DNA from: Corynebacterium sp. KPL1814
Lineage (GTDB): Bacteria > Actinomycetota > Actinomycetes > Mycobacteriales > Mycobacteriaceae
Assembly: GCF_000478175.1 (NCBI RefSeq)
Contig: NZ_KI515776.1
Location: forward strand, 143,451 to 207,450
DNA length: 64,000 bases
Direction: 5' to 3'
A model generated the notes under the pieces. The model did no database searches and was not told the DNA's origin. It was given only the letters and a program-made list of their open reading frames with translations. The position numbers and the translations under genes were made by a program. Below, in pieces: positions 33,804-42,931 of this stretch (its first letter is position 1; the number at the start of each line of letters is the position of its first letter).

Positions 33804-35360
33804 GTGAGAGACCCATCGGTGTCGATCCCAAAGCAGCCACAAGACGCGTTCATCACCGTCGTCCATCCCAGTGGTAGCGACTATAAAGACGCTCAGAGTG
33901 TGATGCCAGTGGATCAGCCGGGTCTACCTGATGACAATGGCGGAAACGGCTCTAACCCGTCCACTTTTAATCCGTCGATTAAGACTGAGGCTAAGTTTGC
34001 TGAGGGTTCGTCTCGTGTTGTCAATGGTGCGGTTGTTACCGACACTGTGAAATATGAGGGTCTGGTTGATGGTAAGAAGTACCACTTGGATGCGAAGTTG
34101 ATGTCTAAGGGCGGTAATACTGAGCTGGGTACCGGTTCTGCTGATTTTGAGGCGGATTCTTCTAAGGGTGAGACCACGGTTGATATCACGGTTGAACATG
34201 CTGCGCAGCCGGTTGCTGCTGCGGTTGCCTTTGAGGAGTTGACTTCTGTTGAGGTCAATGCTGATGGTGCTGAGACTCCGGGTACTACTCCGGAGAAGCC
34301 GAACCACATTGCGGATCACAAGGATCCCAATGATGCCGCGCAGATTGTGACTTCGAAAGAAGAGCCTGGTGAGACCCCGGGTAATCCTGACGGTGGCAAG
34401 AGCACTACCGCGCAGTCTTCTACCACGAAGACCAGCGAAGTTTGTGAGTCTGAGGAGCCGGGCGACTCTGAGAGCGTAGAGCCTTCTGAGTCGGTTGAAC
34501 CGTCTGAGTCTGAGTCTGAGCCTGTAGAGACCACATCTTCCGAGGCTTCTGAGACAGATGAGCCGACTACTTCTGCTAAGCCGTCGGATTGCGTGACAAC
34601 TACCCTGAAGGACGAGACTAGTAGCAGCGAGGAGAGGGGCACTCCGAATATCTCTACCAACGCTGACTTCAAAGAGGGGTCTCATGAGGTTGTTGCTGGT
34701 GCCAAGATTGTCGATGAGGTCACCTATGAGGGTCTGATTCCGGGTAAGGAATACACCCTGAAGGCTGAGCTGATTAGCAAGAAGGACGGTAAAACCGTTC
34801 TGGGTACCGGTGAAGCTACCTTCGCCCCTAAGAAGTCCAATGGCATGAAGCCTGTCATCATCACCGTGAACAATGATGTGAAGGAGCCTGTCCAGGCTGC
34901 GGTTGCCTTCGAAGAGCTGACTTCTGTTGAGGTCAACGACAAGGGTGAGGACACTCCGGATGTCACGTCGGAGAATCCGAACCACATCGCTGACCACAAG
35001 GACATCAATGATAAGGATCAGACTGTCACCTCTAAGAAGGATGGCGGCAAGACCTCATGGTGGCTCATCCTGATTCCGGGCATTGGCCTGGGCAAGATCA
35101 TCAAGGACCACTTCGATGAGGTCGGCCACCAAGAGGAAAATCCGAATGGTAGCCATGGTGGCAAGGGCCACCAGCCTAATAACCAGGATGCTCCTGAGGA
35201 TGAAAACTCCGGCCATAACAACGGCAGCGGCGATGCTGCGGGTCAAGAACCTGGAGAGGTCGGCAGTGCACTGCCTGCCGACGCTCAGCGTGCTGAGATT
35301 AAGTCCGTACCTTCCGGCGCAACTGAGCTTGAGCCGGGTATGCAGAGCTACATTAAGTAG
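33804..35360 (+). CDS. VaFE-repeat surface protein, probably N-terminally truncated
   Basis: 518 residues. Two VaFE (T-Q ester-bond) repeats lie at about 60-182 and 283-408; each has V-YEGL-x-GK-Y, L-TG-A-F and the diagnostic AVAFEELTSVEVN with HIADHKD. Such domains build stiff stalks of Gram-positive surface proteins. Between them is a Ser/Glu/Pro linker (about 214-263) bounded by two cysteines. A short hydrophobic segment WWLILIPGIGLGKII (419-433) is followed by a ~85-residue hydrophilic tail. No signal peptide is seen at the GTG start and no LPxTG motif, so the protein as encoded should not be exported normally. I suspect loss of the 5' end; an in-frame stop lies ten codons upstream. Confidence 0.7.
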   Translation: MRDPSVSIPKQPQDAFITVVHPSGSDYKDAQSVMPVDQPGLPDDNGGNGSNPSTFNPSIKTEAKFAEGSSRVVNGAVVTDTVKYEGLVDGKKYHLDAKLMSKGGNTELGTGSADFEADSSKGETTVDITVEHAAQPVAAAVAFEELTSVEVNADGAETPGTTPEKPNHIADHKDPNDAAQIVTSKEEPGETPGNPDGGKSTTAQSSTTKTSEVCESEEPGDSESVEPSESVEPSESESEPVETTSSEASETDEPTTSAKPSDCVTTTLKDETSSSEERGTPNISTNADFKEGSHEVVAGAKIVDEVTYEGLIPGKEYTLKAELISKKDGKTVLGTGEATFAPKKSNGMKPVIITVNNDVKEPVQAAVAFEELTSVEVNDKGEDTPDVTSENPNHIADHKDINDKDQTVTSKKDGGKTSWWLILIPGIGLGKIIKDHFDEVGHQEENPNGSHGGKGHQPNNQDAPEDENSGHNNGSGDAAGQEPGEVGSALPADAQRAEIKSVPSGATELEPGMQSYIK

Positions 35361-35472
35361 CCTGTATCGCTAACGCGACTTAACTACTGCGAATCCCCTC
35401 CAGCGTGTGAACGAACATGCTGGAGGGGATTTCTATATAGCCTGCCGCACTTATGAAAGAGAAGCAGCTGTC

Positions 35473-35810
35473 TCACAGGGAAGAAGTGTCGCTACGTATC
35501 CACGATGTGTGGGTAACCTCACGTTTTTCCTGTTCCTGGAGTTCTTTGAGGAATTCGGGGTTGAGTTCGTTCTTGGGGTCGTCTTCGAGCTTGAAGGTGT
35601 CGTTGACGGCGTTGACGAAGTGGTTGGCCCTTGGGGCGGAAAGTGGCATAGGTAAGCGTGCCGGCGACGACGCCGCCGAGGACGGGGACGATTTTGGTGG
35701 CGGCGGAGCCTACGGCTTGCTTGGTGATTTTCTGGCCGAGTCTTCTTTAGGACGAGGTACCAGACGGTTTTGGTGAGCGCCTTGTTGGCGACCTTCATAC
35801 GAAAATGTGA
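35473..35810 (-). pseudogene. Frameshifted remnant of a hypothetical (EcsC-like) protein
   Basis: Reading leftwards from about 35798, MKVANKALTKTVWYLVLK shifts frame to KITKQAVGSAATKIVPVLGG then shifts again to HFVNAVNDTFKLEDDPKNELN, ending at the TGA 35475-35473. The GG-rich hydrophobic stretch recalls the end of EcsC-like proteins. At least two frameshifts, so it is dead; its 5' part is replaced by the AAA ATPase region. Confidence 0.6.
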
Positions 35811-35875
35811 GACATCGACTCGCCAATTAACTATATTCAATGAGTAGTGTTTGTAGCGTAGGACGGAGTACTGCC

Positions 35876-38323
35876 ATGGCCGAGGTAAACCAAACAATAA
35901 TCGACTGTACAAAATTGTCGTCTTTGACGTTGTCGTTTGATTATGCTCCAGAAAAACGAGTCCTTCTTCCACTATTCACACGAGAAGATAAGAACAAGAA
36001 GAAAACAACGTTCAAATCTGGGGCTGCGATTGTTTATGCAGAAAACGGGAGCGGAAAGTCAACAATCGCTAGAAAATTAACAACTCCAGGAGCAGACGTT
36101 ACGTTTAGCGATCTAAACGGAAGTCAATTGGCCATTGAATCACCAGAGAACGTTTACGTATTCGATGACGCTTTCATTCAGAGAAATTTCCGGTTTAGAG
36201 ACACTGAACAGCTTGAGCCGATCATCCTCCTAGGTCCGCAGGCAAACCTGCAAGATGAAATCGATGAAGCGGAAGCAGCTTTGGCTCGTGCGCGGCAAGC
36301 GGAAGTGATTGCCGAAGAGAGCTTGAATTCGAAGGAAAAGGAATGCGATGCGGCGTATAAAGCACTGAAGAAAGTACTTCAAGCAAGCCAAGGCGAGGAA
36401 CCAAAGAAGTCCTGGCAAGGGCGAACATCACTAATCGCACTGGACAATAAATCGACGCAGCTGCGTTCGAAAGTTATTAAAAAAATAATTGGGAAAGATA
36501 AAGCTGAAGGTAAAACTCAAGGGGAGTTGGAGGTTGAATTTTCCGACCTCGTAGAGCAGCTAGACAGACTGTATTCCTCTGAGCGAATTTCATGGGTAGT
36601 GCCTCAGGCACCTCCGCAGATCAACATAAAACAGATCGAAAATATAGCATCAGAAATCACGGCTCCTGAGCTTGATTCCGATGCAGGAGCACTTGACGCC
36701 AAGGTTTTTGAAGCAAGTTTGGGAAAGCAAACCCTAATTGCGCGCTTTGAAGAATTGGTTGAGGCTAGCGCAGAATATTGCCCACACTGCTTCCAAGATA
36801 TTTCCTCCGACTTTCGCCAACATTTAGCGACCTCATTGATGGCCCAAGTCGAGCGAATCGATCAACAAAAGTCGATTGAGAAGCTGAAGAGTCTCAAAGT
36901 TGAGGAAAAGCTTGAAAGTCTAGTGCTTCCCGAAATCGCCTCTGCGGGTGTCGAACAGCTGGAGTCCGCGACTGCTGCTCACGAACAGTACCAGGACCAG
37001 TTACGGCTCATAAATGAAGCGATTGATGCGAAAATCGACAACCCTGCCTCCGTGTTTTCGATCAGTGAGTTGGAATACACCGATGCATGGAAAAAGAGAA
37101 ATGAAGCTCTGGAAACTGTGGGGCTGCTTGTGGAACGACATAATAAGCAGTTCAACAACATTGCTAAGCTTCATGCAGAAGCTGCCGAGCTTAATACGCA
37201 GATTGCGCGAGCTGAGGCTGCTGCTGAAATTATTGCCTATGAGAAAGCTGTTAAAGACCGAGAAGCTGCATATAAGACTTACACTTCGGAAAAATGTAAG
37301 ACGAATGAGCTGGCTGAAAGTCTAGTTGCGCTTCGTCATAAGCTGAGCAATACGGAAGACGCAGCAACAGAGATCAATACGCTTCTGCAGCTGGCTTTTG
37401 GAAAGGACACCATTAAACTGGAGTCTGCTATTGGTGGAGGGTATGTGGTGTCAAATCGCGCACGAGAACTCCAACCCGGAAATCTCTCTACTGGTGAGCA
37501 AAATCTGCTCGCGTTATGTTACTTCTTCGTCGGCACTGCGCGGCATAAGCGATTTGGCGATAATCTGAAACAAAACTCCTTATATGTGCTCGATGATCCT
37601 ATTTCGAGCTTCGATTCCAAGAATAAGTATGGCGCGTTGTCATTGATTCGTCAGATTGGTTCTAAGATGTTCGAGAAGATGAGTGAAGCCAAACTATTGG
37701 TTCTTACGCATGACATCGCGGTTGCTAATGATCTGTCACAATGCTTCGCAGATATTGTGAACGATCGAGTATTGAGCTGGAATCTAGAAGAAGGAACATT
37801 AAAGCGCGTTTCTTTTGACAGAATAGATCAGTATAAGAAGTCGTTGCGAGGAATGTTTGATGCAACAATCGGTGGCGAAAACTCCATTGTGCTGCCCACT
37901 TCCAACGAAGTCCGCCGAGTCTGGGAAGCTTTTACTACTTTTCATTTGGGCGAGCGGTTGACCACGGCGGCAGCATCACCGGCAGTGCGTAGTTATTTCG
38001 CTTCATGTGGCGAACAATATGTTCAGTTCTTAGATCATTATGCTGGAAGAAATTTTCTAAATCCGGATTCTCATTCGGAATTTCAGCTTCGCAACTTTGA
38101 TTTTATGCTGCTTCCGACTCTTTCAGAGCCAGATTTTCGACGATATGTAAGGGAAATGCTGTATTTGATTCATATCATTTCGCCTGCGCATATTCCTGGG
38201 CGTCTGAGCAACGGCGCAGCCGATTTTGTCAAGATTAAGAAGTTGCTTGATGACAAAGTCATCGCAGAAATTGGAGCGCCTGGGGTTGCCCGCAAATCGT
38301 GGACACGTAGTGGAGCTACCTAG
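35876..38323 (+). CDS. AAA ATPase with zinc hook (AAA_13/RloC-like), C-terminus replaced by IS sequence
   Basis: 815 residues. Walker A AENGSGKST (55-63); long coiled coils (about 125-300 and 325-500) around a zinc-hook motif CPHC (302-305); then the ABC signature NLSTGEQNLLALCYF, Walker B SLYVLDDPISSFD and LVLTHD. This SMC/Rad50-like layout is that of the AAA_13 family, which includes RloC and PrrC-type tRNA anticodon nucleases and other phage-defence ATPases. A nuclease domain is not evident. The IS at 38281 interrupts the frame: the last ~14 residues (GVARKSWTRSGAT) are IS-encoded, so the native C-terminus is lost. ATG 35876 has GGACGGAG upstream. Lower GC than the chromosome suggests transfer. 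Confidence 0.75.
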   Translation: MAEVNQTIIDCTKLSSLTLSFDYAPEKRVLLPLFTREDKNKKKTTFKSGAAIVYAENGSGKSTIARKLTTPGADVTFSDLNGSQLAIESPENVYVFDDAFIQRNFRFRDTEQLEPIILLGPQANLQDEIDEAEAALARARQAEVIAEESLNSKEKECDAAYKALKKVLQASQGEEPKKSWQGRTSLIALDNKSTQLRSKVIKKIIGKDKAEGKTQGELEVEFSDLVEQLDRLYSSERISWVVPQAPPQINIKQIENIASEITAPELDSDAGALDAKVFEASLGKQTLIARFEELVEASAEYCPHCFQDISSDFRQHLATSLMAQVERIDQQKSIEKLKSLKVEEKLESLVLPEIASAGVEQLESATAAHEQYQDQLRLINEAIDAKIDNPASVFSISELEYTDAWKKRNEALETVGLLVERHNKQFNNIAKLHAEAAELNTQIARAEAAAEIIAYEKAVKDREAAYKTYTSEKCKTNELAESLVALRHKLSNTEDAATEINTLLQLAFGKDTIKLESAIGGGYVVSNRARELQPGNLSTGEQNLLALCYFFVGTARHKRFGDNLKQNSLYVLDDPISSFDSKNKYGALSLIRQIGSKMFEKMSEAKLLVLTHDIAVANDLSQCFADIVNDRVLSWNLEEGTLKRVSFDRIDQYKKSLRGMFDATIGGENSIVLPTSNEVRRVWEAFTTFHLGERLTTAAASPAVRSYFASCGEQYVQFLDHYAGRNFLNPDSHSEFQLRNFDFMLLPTLSEPDFRRYVREMLYLIHIISPAHIPGRLSNGAADFVKIKKLLDDKVIAEIGAPGVARKSWTRSGAT

Positions 38324-38326
38324 TGG

Positions 38327-39226
38327 TTAGGCAACTATTTCTTTTCTGCTGGTGGTTAGACCAATGCGGTTCTCAAAGTCGACGGGGCTGACCATCCCGA
38401 GTGCGGAGTGCCGGCGCCGACGGTTGTAGACCACTTCAATCCAGTAGGCAACGGCCTTGCGGGCGGCATTCCGGGTCGCCCAGCGCTTACGGTCGTAGAA
38501 TTCGGTTTTAAGCGTCGACCAGAACGACTCGGCCATCGCGTTATCGAAGCACACGCCAGTACGCCCTACGGACTGAGCAATGCCCAGGTTGCGGCAAACT
38601 TCCCAGAGTTTTTCGCTGGTGAATTGGGTTCCGCGGTCAGCGTGAAACACCAGCCCATCAGGAACGCCACCGCGTAGTGCATGCGCCATCCGCAGGGCCC
38701 GTTGGACCAGGTATGTATCTTGAACGCTATCCATAGCCCATCCCAGTACTCTGCGGGAATGGCCATCGCGGACCGCGCACAAGTACAACCATCCTTCAGC
38801 AGTGCGCAGGTAGGTAATATCTGACATCCATACTCGGTTGAGCTCACCAGTATCAAACATGCGCTTGACTAGGTCAGGAAGACTCGACTTACGCTTAGTT
38901 TGGACCGTTGTCACTGGAACAAAGGCCCGCGGTGAAATCCCTTCAATGCCCACCATACGCATCCGTTTAGCCACAGTCTTACGGTTAAGCGCAATGTGGT
39001 AGCGCTCGGCAAGTTCTGCGGTGATCCGCGGAGCACCATAAACCTCATCGGAGTTTTTCCAAATCTGGTGAATCTTGCGGTCAACATCATTGTAAAATGC
39101 TGCACGATTATCTTCGCCGGATAGTCGTTTCTGCTGTGTATGGGCCCATTTGTAGTATCCAGACCGAGACACCTTCAACAAGCGTGCCATGCGCTTGATA
39201 CTGAAATTCGCCTTCTCCTGCTGCAT
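38327..39226 (-). CDS. IS3 orfB, DDE transposase (copy A)
   Basis: 299 residues with an HTH_21 region (SRSGYYKWAHTQQKR, EVYGAPRITAEL) and the rve integrase core: WMSDITYL (first Asp), HADRGTQFTS (second Asp), FDNAMAESFWSTLK (Glu). The ATG overlaps the orfA stop (TAATG); family members make the active OrfAB by -1 frameshifting. Appears intact. Confidence 0.93.
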   Translation of the reverse strand: MQQEKANFSIKRMARLLKVSRSGYYKWAHTQQKRLSGEDNRAAFYNDVDRKIHQIWKNSDEVYGAPRITAELAERYHIALNRKTVAKRMRMVGIEGISPRAFVPVTTVQTKRKSSLPDLVKRMFDTGELNRVWMSDITYLRTAEGWLYLCAVRDGHSRRVLGWAMDSVQDTYLVQRALRMAHALRGGVPDGLVFHADRGTQFTSEKLWEVCRNLGIAQSVGRTGVCFDNAMAESFWSTLKTEFYDRKRWATRNAARKAVAYWIEVVYNRRRRHSALGMVSPVDFENRIGLTTSRKEIVA

Positions 39227-39534
39227 TAATTCGAACTTTTCTGATCGCGTTGCTTTGCGGCGAAGAAGGCTGTCGCTTTTGACAAAAACTCGTTATCCAT
39301 CTTGGCTTCTGCCAGCTCACGACGCAGACGAGCGTTCTCAGCACGAAGATCAGCCTCACTCATCCCATCTGATGCTCCTCGGCGTTCACGCTCAAGTTTG
39401 ACCCACCGGCCTAAAAGGCCTGGTGCGACGCCAATCTCCTTAGCCACATGAGCGATCGGGCGCTGCGACTCGATTACCAGGTTCGCGGCTTCACGCCGGT
39501 ACTCCGGCGTGTACTTCTTGCGCTGTTGACTCAC
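39226..39534 (-). CDS. IS3 orfA (copy A)
   Basis: About 102 residues. Helix-turn-helix N-terminus (YTPEYRREAANLVIES... HVAKEIGVAPGLLGRWV) and leucine-zipper-like helix (ADLRAENARLRRELAEAKMDNEFL). The start is GTG 39534 (MSQQRKKY) with AGAGGA upstream; an ATG nine bases earlier sits too close to that site. Confidence 0.88.
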   Translation of the reverse strand: MSQQRKKYTPEYRREAANLVIESQRPIAHVAKEIGVAPGLLGRWVKLERERRGASDGMSEADLRAENARLRRELAEAKMDNEFLSKATAFFAAKQRDQKSSN

Positions 39535-39603
39535 AATGAACATCCTCTCCTACGGACACAAAATCCGCACAAATAGGGTGTCCACTAAACGAGGGTAACC
39601 TCA

Positions 39604-39780
39604 CGGTTGATACCGAGCTGTGCTGATGCTGCGTTCAGCGAGAGGTCCTCATTGTTCTCATGGACAGCCACAGCATCGCGTCTGAACTGTTCGCAGTACC
39701 TGGACATGATGGTAGATTACCAATCTTGCCAGCCCGACTGGGCTGGATATCAGGTGTCCACCAAAAAGGGGTCAGGTCCA
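39604..39780 (-). pseudogene. 5' stub of another IS3 element (left end and orfA start)
   Basis: Reading leftwards from 39780, an end-like TGGACCTGACCCC... GGTGGACACC is followed by an orfA start MSRYCEQFRRDAVAVHENNE...AAQLGIN-R, which stops at the IS copy A boundary. The remaining ~1 kb is absent. The ends resemble those of the IS3 element beginning near 48001 but the protein differs. Confidence 0.72.
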
Positions 39781-39868
39781 GAAGCTTCGTTCCAGACCGT
39801 CCCCATGTCTCCGTTCGACTCATTCAGGCCCGTAGTTGGTGTCGCGAGCCAGCTGTGTTCTTGTTTAC

Positions 39869-39921
39869 GAGTGCAAAATGCACTCATTTAGGGTTTCCCG
39901 GCGTCTTCCTCTCGATATAAT
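39869..39921 (+). promoter_or_regulatory. Promoter region of the SNF2-Mod-Res operon with palindrome
   Basis: A perfect 7-bp inverted repeat GAGTGCA-AAA-TGCACTC (39869-39885) lies 30 bases upstream of a consensus -10 TATAAT (39916-39921). The first gene starts at 39965 after GAGAGGA. The palindrome is placed where a controller of the R-M operon could bind; no controller gene is seen. Confidence 0.55.
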
Positions 39922-39964
39922 CACCACGTTGAAATTTAGCGCCATCTGGTTTTGAGAGGATTCA

Positions 39965-42907
39965 ATGGAGGGCTCTGCACAGCGAGGAGCGACCGCGAAC
40001 TTACATGACATGTCGAGAGTGGAATTTGGTTCCCATCTCAGTAGCTATCAGGCGAAGTATTTTGCGCACGAGCTTGAACGTAGCTATGCCAATGACCATG
40101 TCGGTAAACTCGCTGGACTGTTGTTTGACGCGCAAGTTGAGTCGAAGCCGCACCAAATTGATGCCGCGCTGTTCGCGCTAAAAGGCAATGCGACGAGAGG
40201 GGTCATCCTCGCTGACGAAGTTGGCCTGGGTAAGACTATCGAGGCGGGCATTGTCATTACTCAGTACTGGGCTGAACGTAAACGCCGTATCTTAATTATT
40301 GCGCCAGCTAGTCTTAGACAGCAGTGGAAACAGGAGCTGTACGAGAAGTTCTGCATCGCCTCCGAGTTGCTGCACTCGAAAAATAGAAAGCAATTGCTAG
40401 CTGGTCATGGAGGTCAACAGGTCCTTATCGCGTCATATGAATTTGTGCGCCAACATGAGGCTGATTTGTTGCGCCCTTGGGATTTGGTGGTTGCCGACGA
40501 AGCCCACCGTCTGCGGAATTTCTACAAGGGACCAGCCAAATCCAAGGTGGCTTCGTCGGTCGGCAAAGTTATGGATGGTGCTAGCAAAATAGTCATGTTG
40601 ACCGCGACGCCTCTCCAGAACCGACTGGAGGAAGTCTATGGTCTGGTCTCGCTGTTCGACCCAGAGTATTTCCGATCCTTGGATGTTTTCCGGGAGCGCT
40701 ACGTCAAGACTAATGGCGAACAGTTCATGGCTGACGACCTGGCTGAGCGCATGAGTCATCTAACAAAGCGCACCCTGCGTCGCGAAGCAGAGAAGTATAT
40801 CCGTTTCACCAATCGAGATCCTTTGACCGTGGAGTTCTTGCCTTCTGACGACGAAATCGAGCTATATGACTTAGTTAACGACTATCTGCAGCGCGGGACA
40901 CTGTATGCCTTTAACAATTCTCAACGGGCGTTATCGTCGCTGGTGATGCGTAAGCGTCTAGGTTCTTCGACCTTCGCGGTGGGTATTACGCTGCGGAACA
41001 CTGCCAAGCGTCTGGCAGAAGAGCTTGCCGCCAATGGGCACTCAGATCAAAACCAGCAATTGTTTGAGTTTGAAGATGAGTTGCTTGATGAAGAACAAGC
41101 AGCCTTGGAGTCCTTCGGTCATCTGGCGGAGCCGGGGGAGGATTGGTCGGATCCGGAGATTCGGCGGCAGATCCAGCAGGAGATCGATGAGCTTAATGAC
41201 TATGCCGAACTGGCGGAATCCATTGAGGTTAACCAAAAGGCGCTTAAGCTTACTGAAGCAATTGAGCGTGGCTTTGAACGACTGAGAGAAATTGGTGCGC
41301 CCGAGAAGGCGATTATCTTCACCGAGTACACGGATACGCAAAACTTTTTGGCACGGATGCTGCGGGATTCGGGGTACGGAGATGGGTTGGTGCTGTTTAA
41401 TGGCAACAACAGCTCACCGGAGCAGACCGAGATATACCGGGCATGGCTGGAGAAGAATGCTGGCAGCGATATTGTGACCTGTAATCTTTCGGCTGACCGG
41501 CGTAAGGCGTTGGTGGATTATTTCCGTGATGAAGGCAAGATCATGATTGCTACCGAGGCAGCGGCTGAAGGTATTAACCTGCAATTCTGCTCGATGTTGA
41601 TTAATTACGACTTGCCCTGGAACCCGCAGCGGGTTGAACAGCGTATTGGTCGTATTCACCGGTTTGGTCAGAAGTATGACTTTGTTATTGCTAACTTCTT
41701 CAACCAGGGCAACACTGCTGAGTCTCGCATCCTGGAACTCTTGCAGGACAAGTTTCATATCTTCGACAGCCTCTTTGGGGCCAGTGATGAGGTGCTGGGG
41801 CGAATTGAGAACGGTTTCGACTTCGCCCAAGAGATTGCCAACATCTACGACAATTATCGTACGGCTGATGAGATCAACCGGGCCTTTGAGGAGCTGGAGG
41901 CGAAGTATGCCGAGGCGGTGAGTAAGGATATGGCTGCGGCTAAGGCCAAGGTTTTCGACAACCTTGATCCGTCAGTGCGTGACCGTTTGAAGTCTTATGA
42001 TGAGCAATCCGGCGCGGTGCTCAACAAGTTCGAGCAGTTGCTGTTGCTCTTGACCATTAACCGGCTGCAGGCAAGTGCGTGTTTTGAGGGTGATGGCCGA
42101 AACTTCGTTCTTCATTCTGCACCCGAGGAAAATATTCCAACCGGGCGTTACCACTTCAAGTCCTCGCCGAGTGCTAACTCGCGCCAATACCGCTATCACA
42201 GTGATCTGGCGAAATTCGTGGTCGACGGGGCAATGAATGCCGAAACTCCCTCTAGGGAACTGGTTTTTGACATTTCCCAGTCTGAGCGAGTGAGCTCGCG
42301 GATGAAGCAGCTGGTTGGCCAAGCCGGCAGTCTCACGGTTAAAGACTTGACCTTCATGATGAAGGCAGGCGAAAACGACATCTCAGAAAGCTACCTACTA
42401 GCTGCAGGTGCTTCGGATTCTGGAGACGTTCTGAGCCCCGAAGATATTGCGGAGATGATGGATCTGCGAGTAGCGGAGCAACGTGACCTAGGCGCAGATC
42501 TTGACCAGGAGCAGTTCGCGGGCGCTATCCGTGAGCAGCAGGACTCGCTGGAGAAGGAAGTCCAGCATCGTAACTCGAGCTACTACAACCAGCAGGAAGA
42601 ACTGCTGGAGAGCCAGATTCTTGATCTCGATACGGAGCGGAGAAAGGCTGTGGGAGAACTGGAAACCAAGCGGAAGGAAATCCGGAAGCGAGCCAACCAA
42701 GCTGTAGATCCGATGGAGCAGCTAAGACTTAAGAAGAAGGCGCGCCGATTAGACGATGAGATTGATGAGATTGAGAGCAAGTATCGAAAGGAGAAGCGAA
42801 CGCTCCGAGATAATGTCGATGAGCTGCTGATCCTGATTAGGCAGTCTTTGCAAGGCAAGCGTCACGAAGAAGAATTGTTCACCATCCGGTGGCAGGTCAA
42901 AGCGTAA
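39965..42907 (+). CDS. SNF2/RapA-like helicase, first gene of a type III-like R-M operon
   Basis: 980 residues. Superfamily 2 motor: Q-like KPHQIDAAL, Walker A ADEVGLGKTIEAG, motif II VVADEAHRLRN, motif III MLTATPLQNR, helicase-C with IIFTEYTDTQNFL, ATEAAAEGINLQFC and motif VI QRIGRIHRFGQ. This is the SNF2/RapA branch, similar in kind to the DrmD helicase of class 1 DISARM, though DISARM's other genes are absent. The last ~110 residues form a charged coiled coil. GAGAGGA precedes ATG 39965. The methyltransferase gene follows after 24 bases. Inferred role: DNA translocation that helps restriction or target choice. Confidence 0.82.
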   Translation: MEGSAQRGATANLHDMSRVEFGSHLSSYQAKYFAHELERSYANDHVGKLAGLLFDAQVESKPHQIDAALFALKGNATRGVILADEVGLGKTIEAGIVITQYWAERKRRILIIAPASLRQQWKQELYEKFCIASELLHSKNRKQLLAGHGGQQVLIASYEFVRQHEADLLRPWDLVVADEAHRLRNFYKGPAKSKVASSVGKVMDGASKIVMLTATPLQNRLEEVYGLVSLFDPEYFRSLDVFRERYVKTNGEQFMADDLAERMSHLTKRTLRREAEKYIRFTNRDPLTVEFLPSDDEIELYDLVNDYLQRGTLYAFNNSQRALSSLVMRKRLGSSTFAVGITLRNTAKRLAEELAANGHSDQNQQLFEFEDELLDEEQAALESFGHLAEPGEDWSDPEIRRQIQQEIDELNDYAELAESIEVNQKALKLTEAIERGFERLREIGAPEKAIIFTEYTDTQNFLARMLRDSGYGDGLVLFNGNNSSPEQTEIYRAWLEKNAGSDIVTCNLSADRRKALVDYFRDEGKIMIATEAAAEGINLQFCSMLINYDLPWNPQRVEQRIGRIHRFGQKYDFVIANFFNQGNTAESRILELLQDKFHIFDSLFGASDEVLGRIENGFDFAQEIANIYDNYRTADEINRAFEELEAKYAEAVSKDMAAAKAKVFDNLDPSVRDRLKSYDEQSGAVLNKFEQLLLLLTINRLQASACFEGDGRNFVLHSAPEENIPTGRYHFKSSPSANSRQYRYHSDLAKFVVDGAMNAETPSRELVFDISQSERVSSRMKQLVGQAGSLTVKDLTFMMKAGENDISESYLLAAGASDSGDVLSPEDIAEMMDLRVAEQRDLGADLDQEQFAGAIREQQDSLEKEVQHRNSSYYNQQEELLESQILDLDTERRKAVGELETKRKEIRKRANQAVDPMEQLRLKKKARRLDDEIDEIESKYRKEKRTLRDNVDELLILIRQSLQGKRHEEELFTIRWQVKA

Positions 42908-42931
42908 GTAAAGGTAATGGAGGAGAAGATA

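Larger units (their letters stand above)
38281..39603 (-). mobile_element. IS3-family element, 1323 bp (copy A, minus orientation)
   Basis: Imperfect inverted ends: TGGGGTTGCCCGCAAATCGT at 38281-38300, and at 39584-39603 the complement of TGAGGTTACCCTCGTTTAGT. It encodes intact orfA and orfB. It is nearly identical, and equal in length, to the copy at 50242-51564. The 4-bp flanks (CGCC and CGGT) differ, so no target duplication remains. Its left end has cut the AAA ATPase gene, and its right end joins the stub of another IS3 orfA; this arrangement implies deletion or recombination after insertion. Confidence 0.92.

Noticed and set aside
35407..35655. Plus-strand frame FFLFLEFFEEFGVEFVLG
   Set aside because: Opposite to the frameshifted minus-strand remnant with a coherent protein sequence; a shadow frame.
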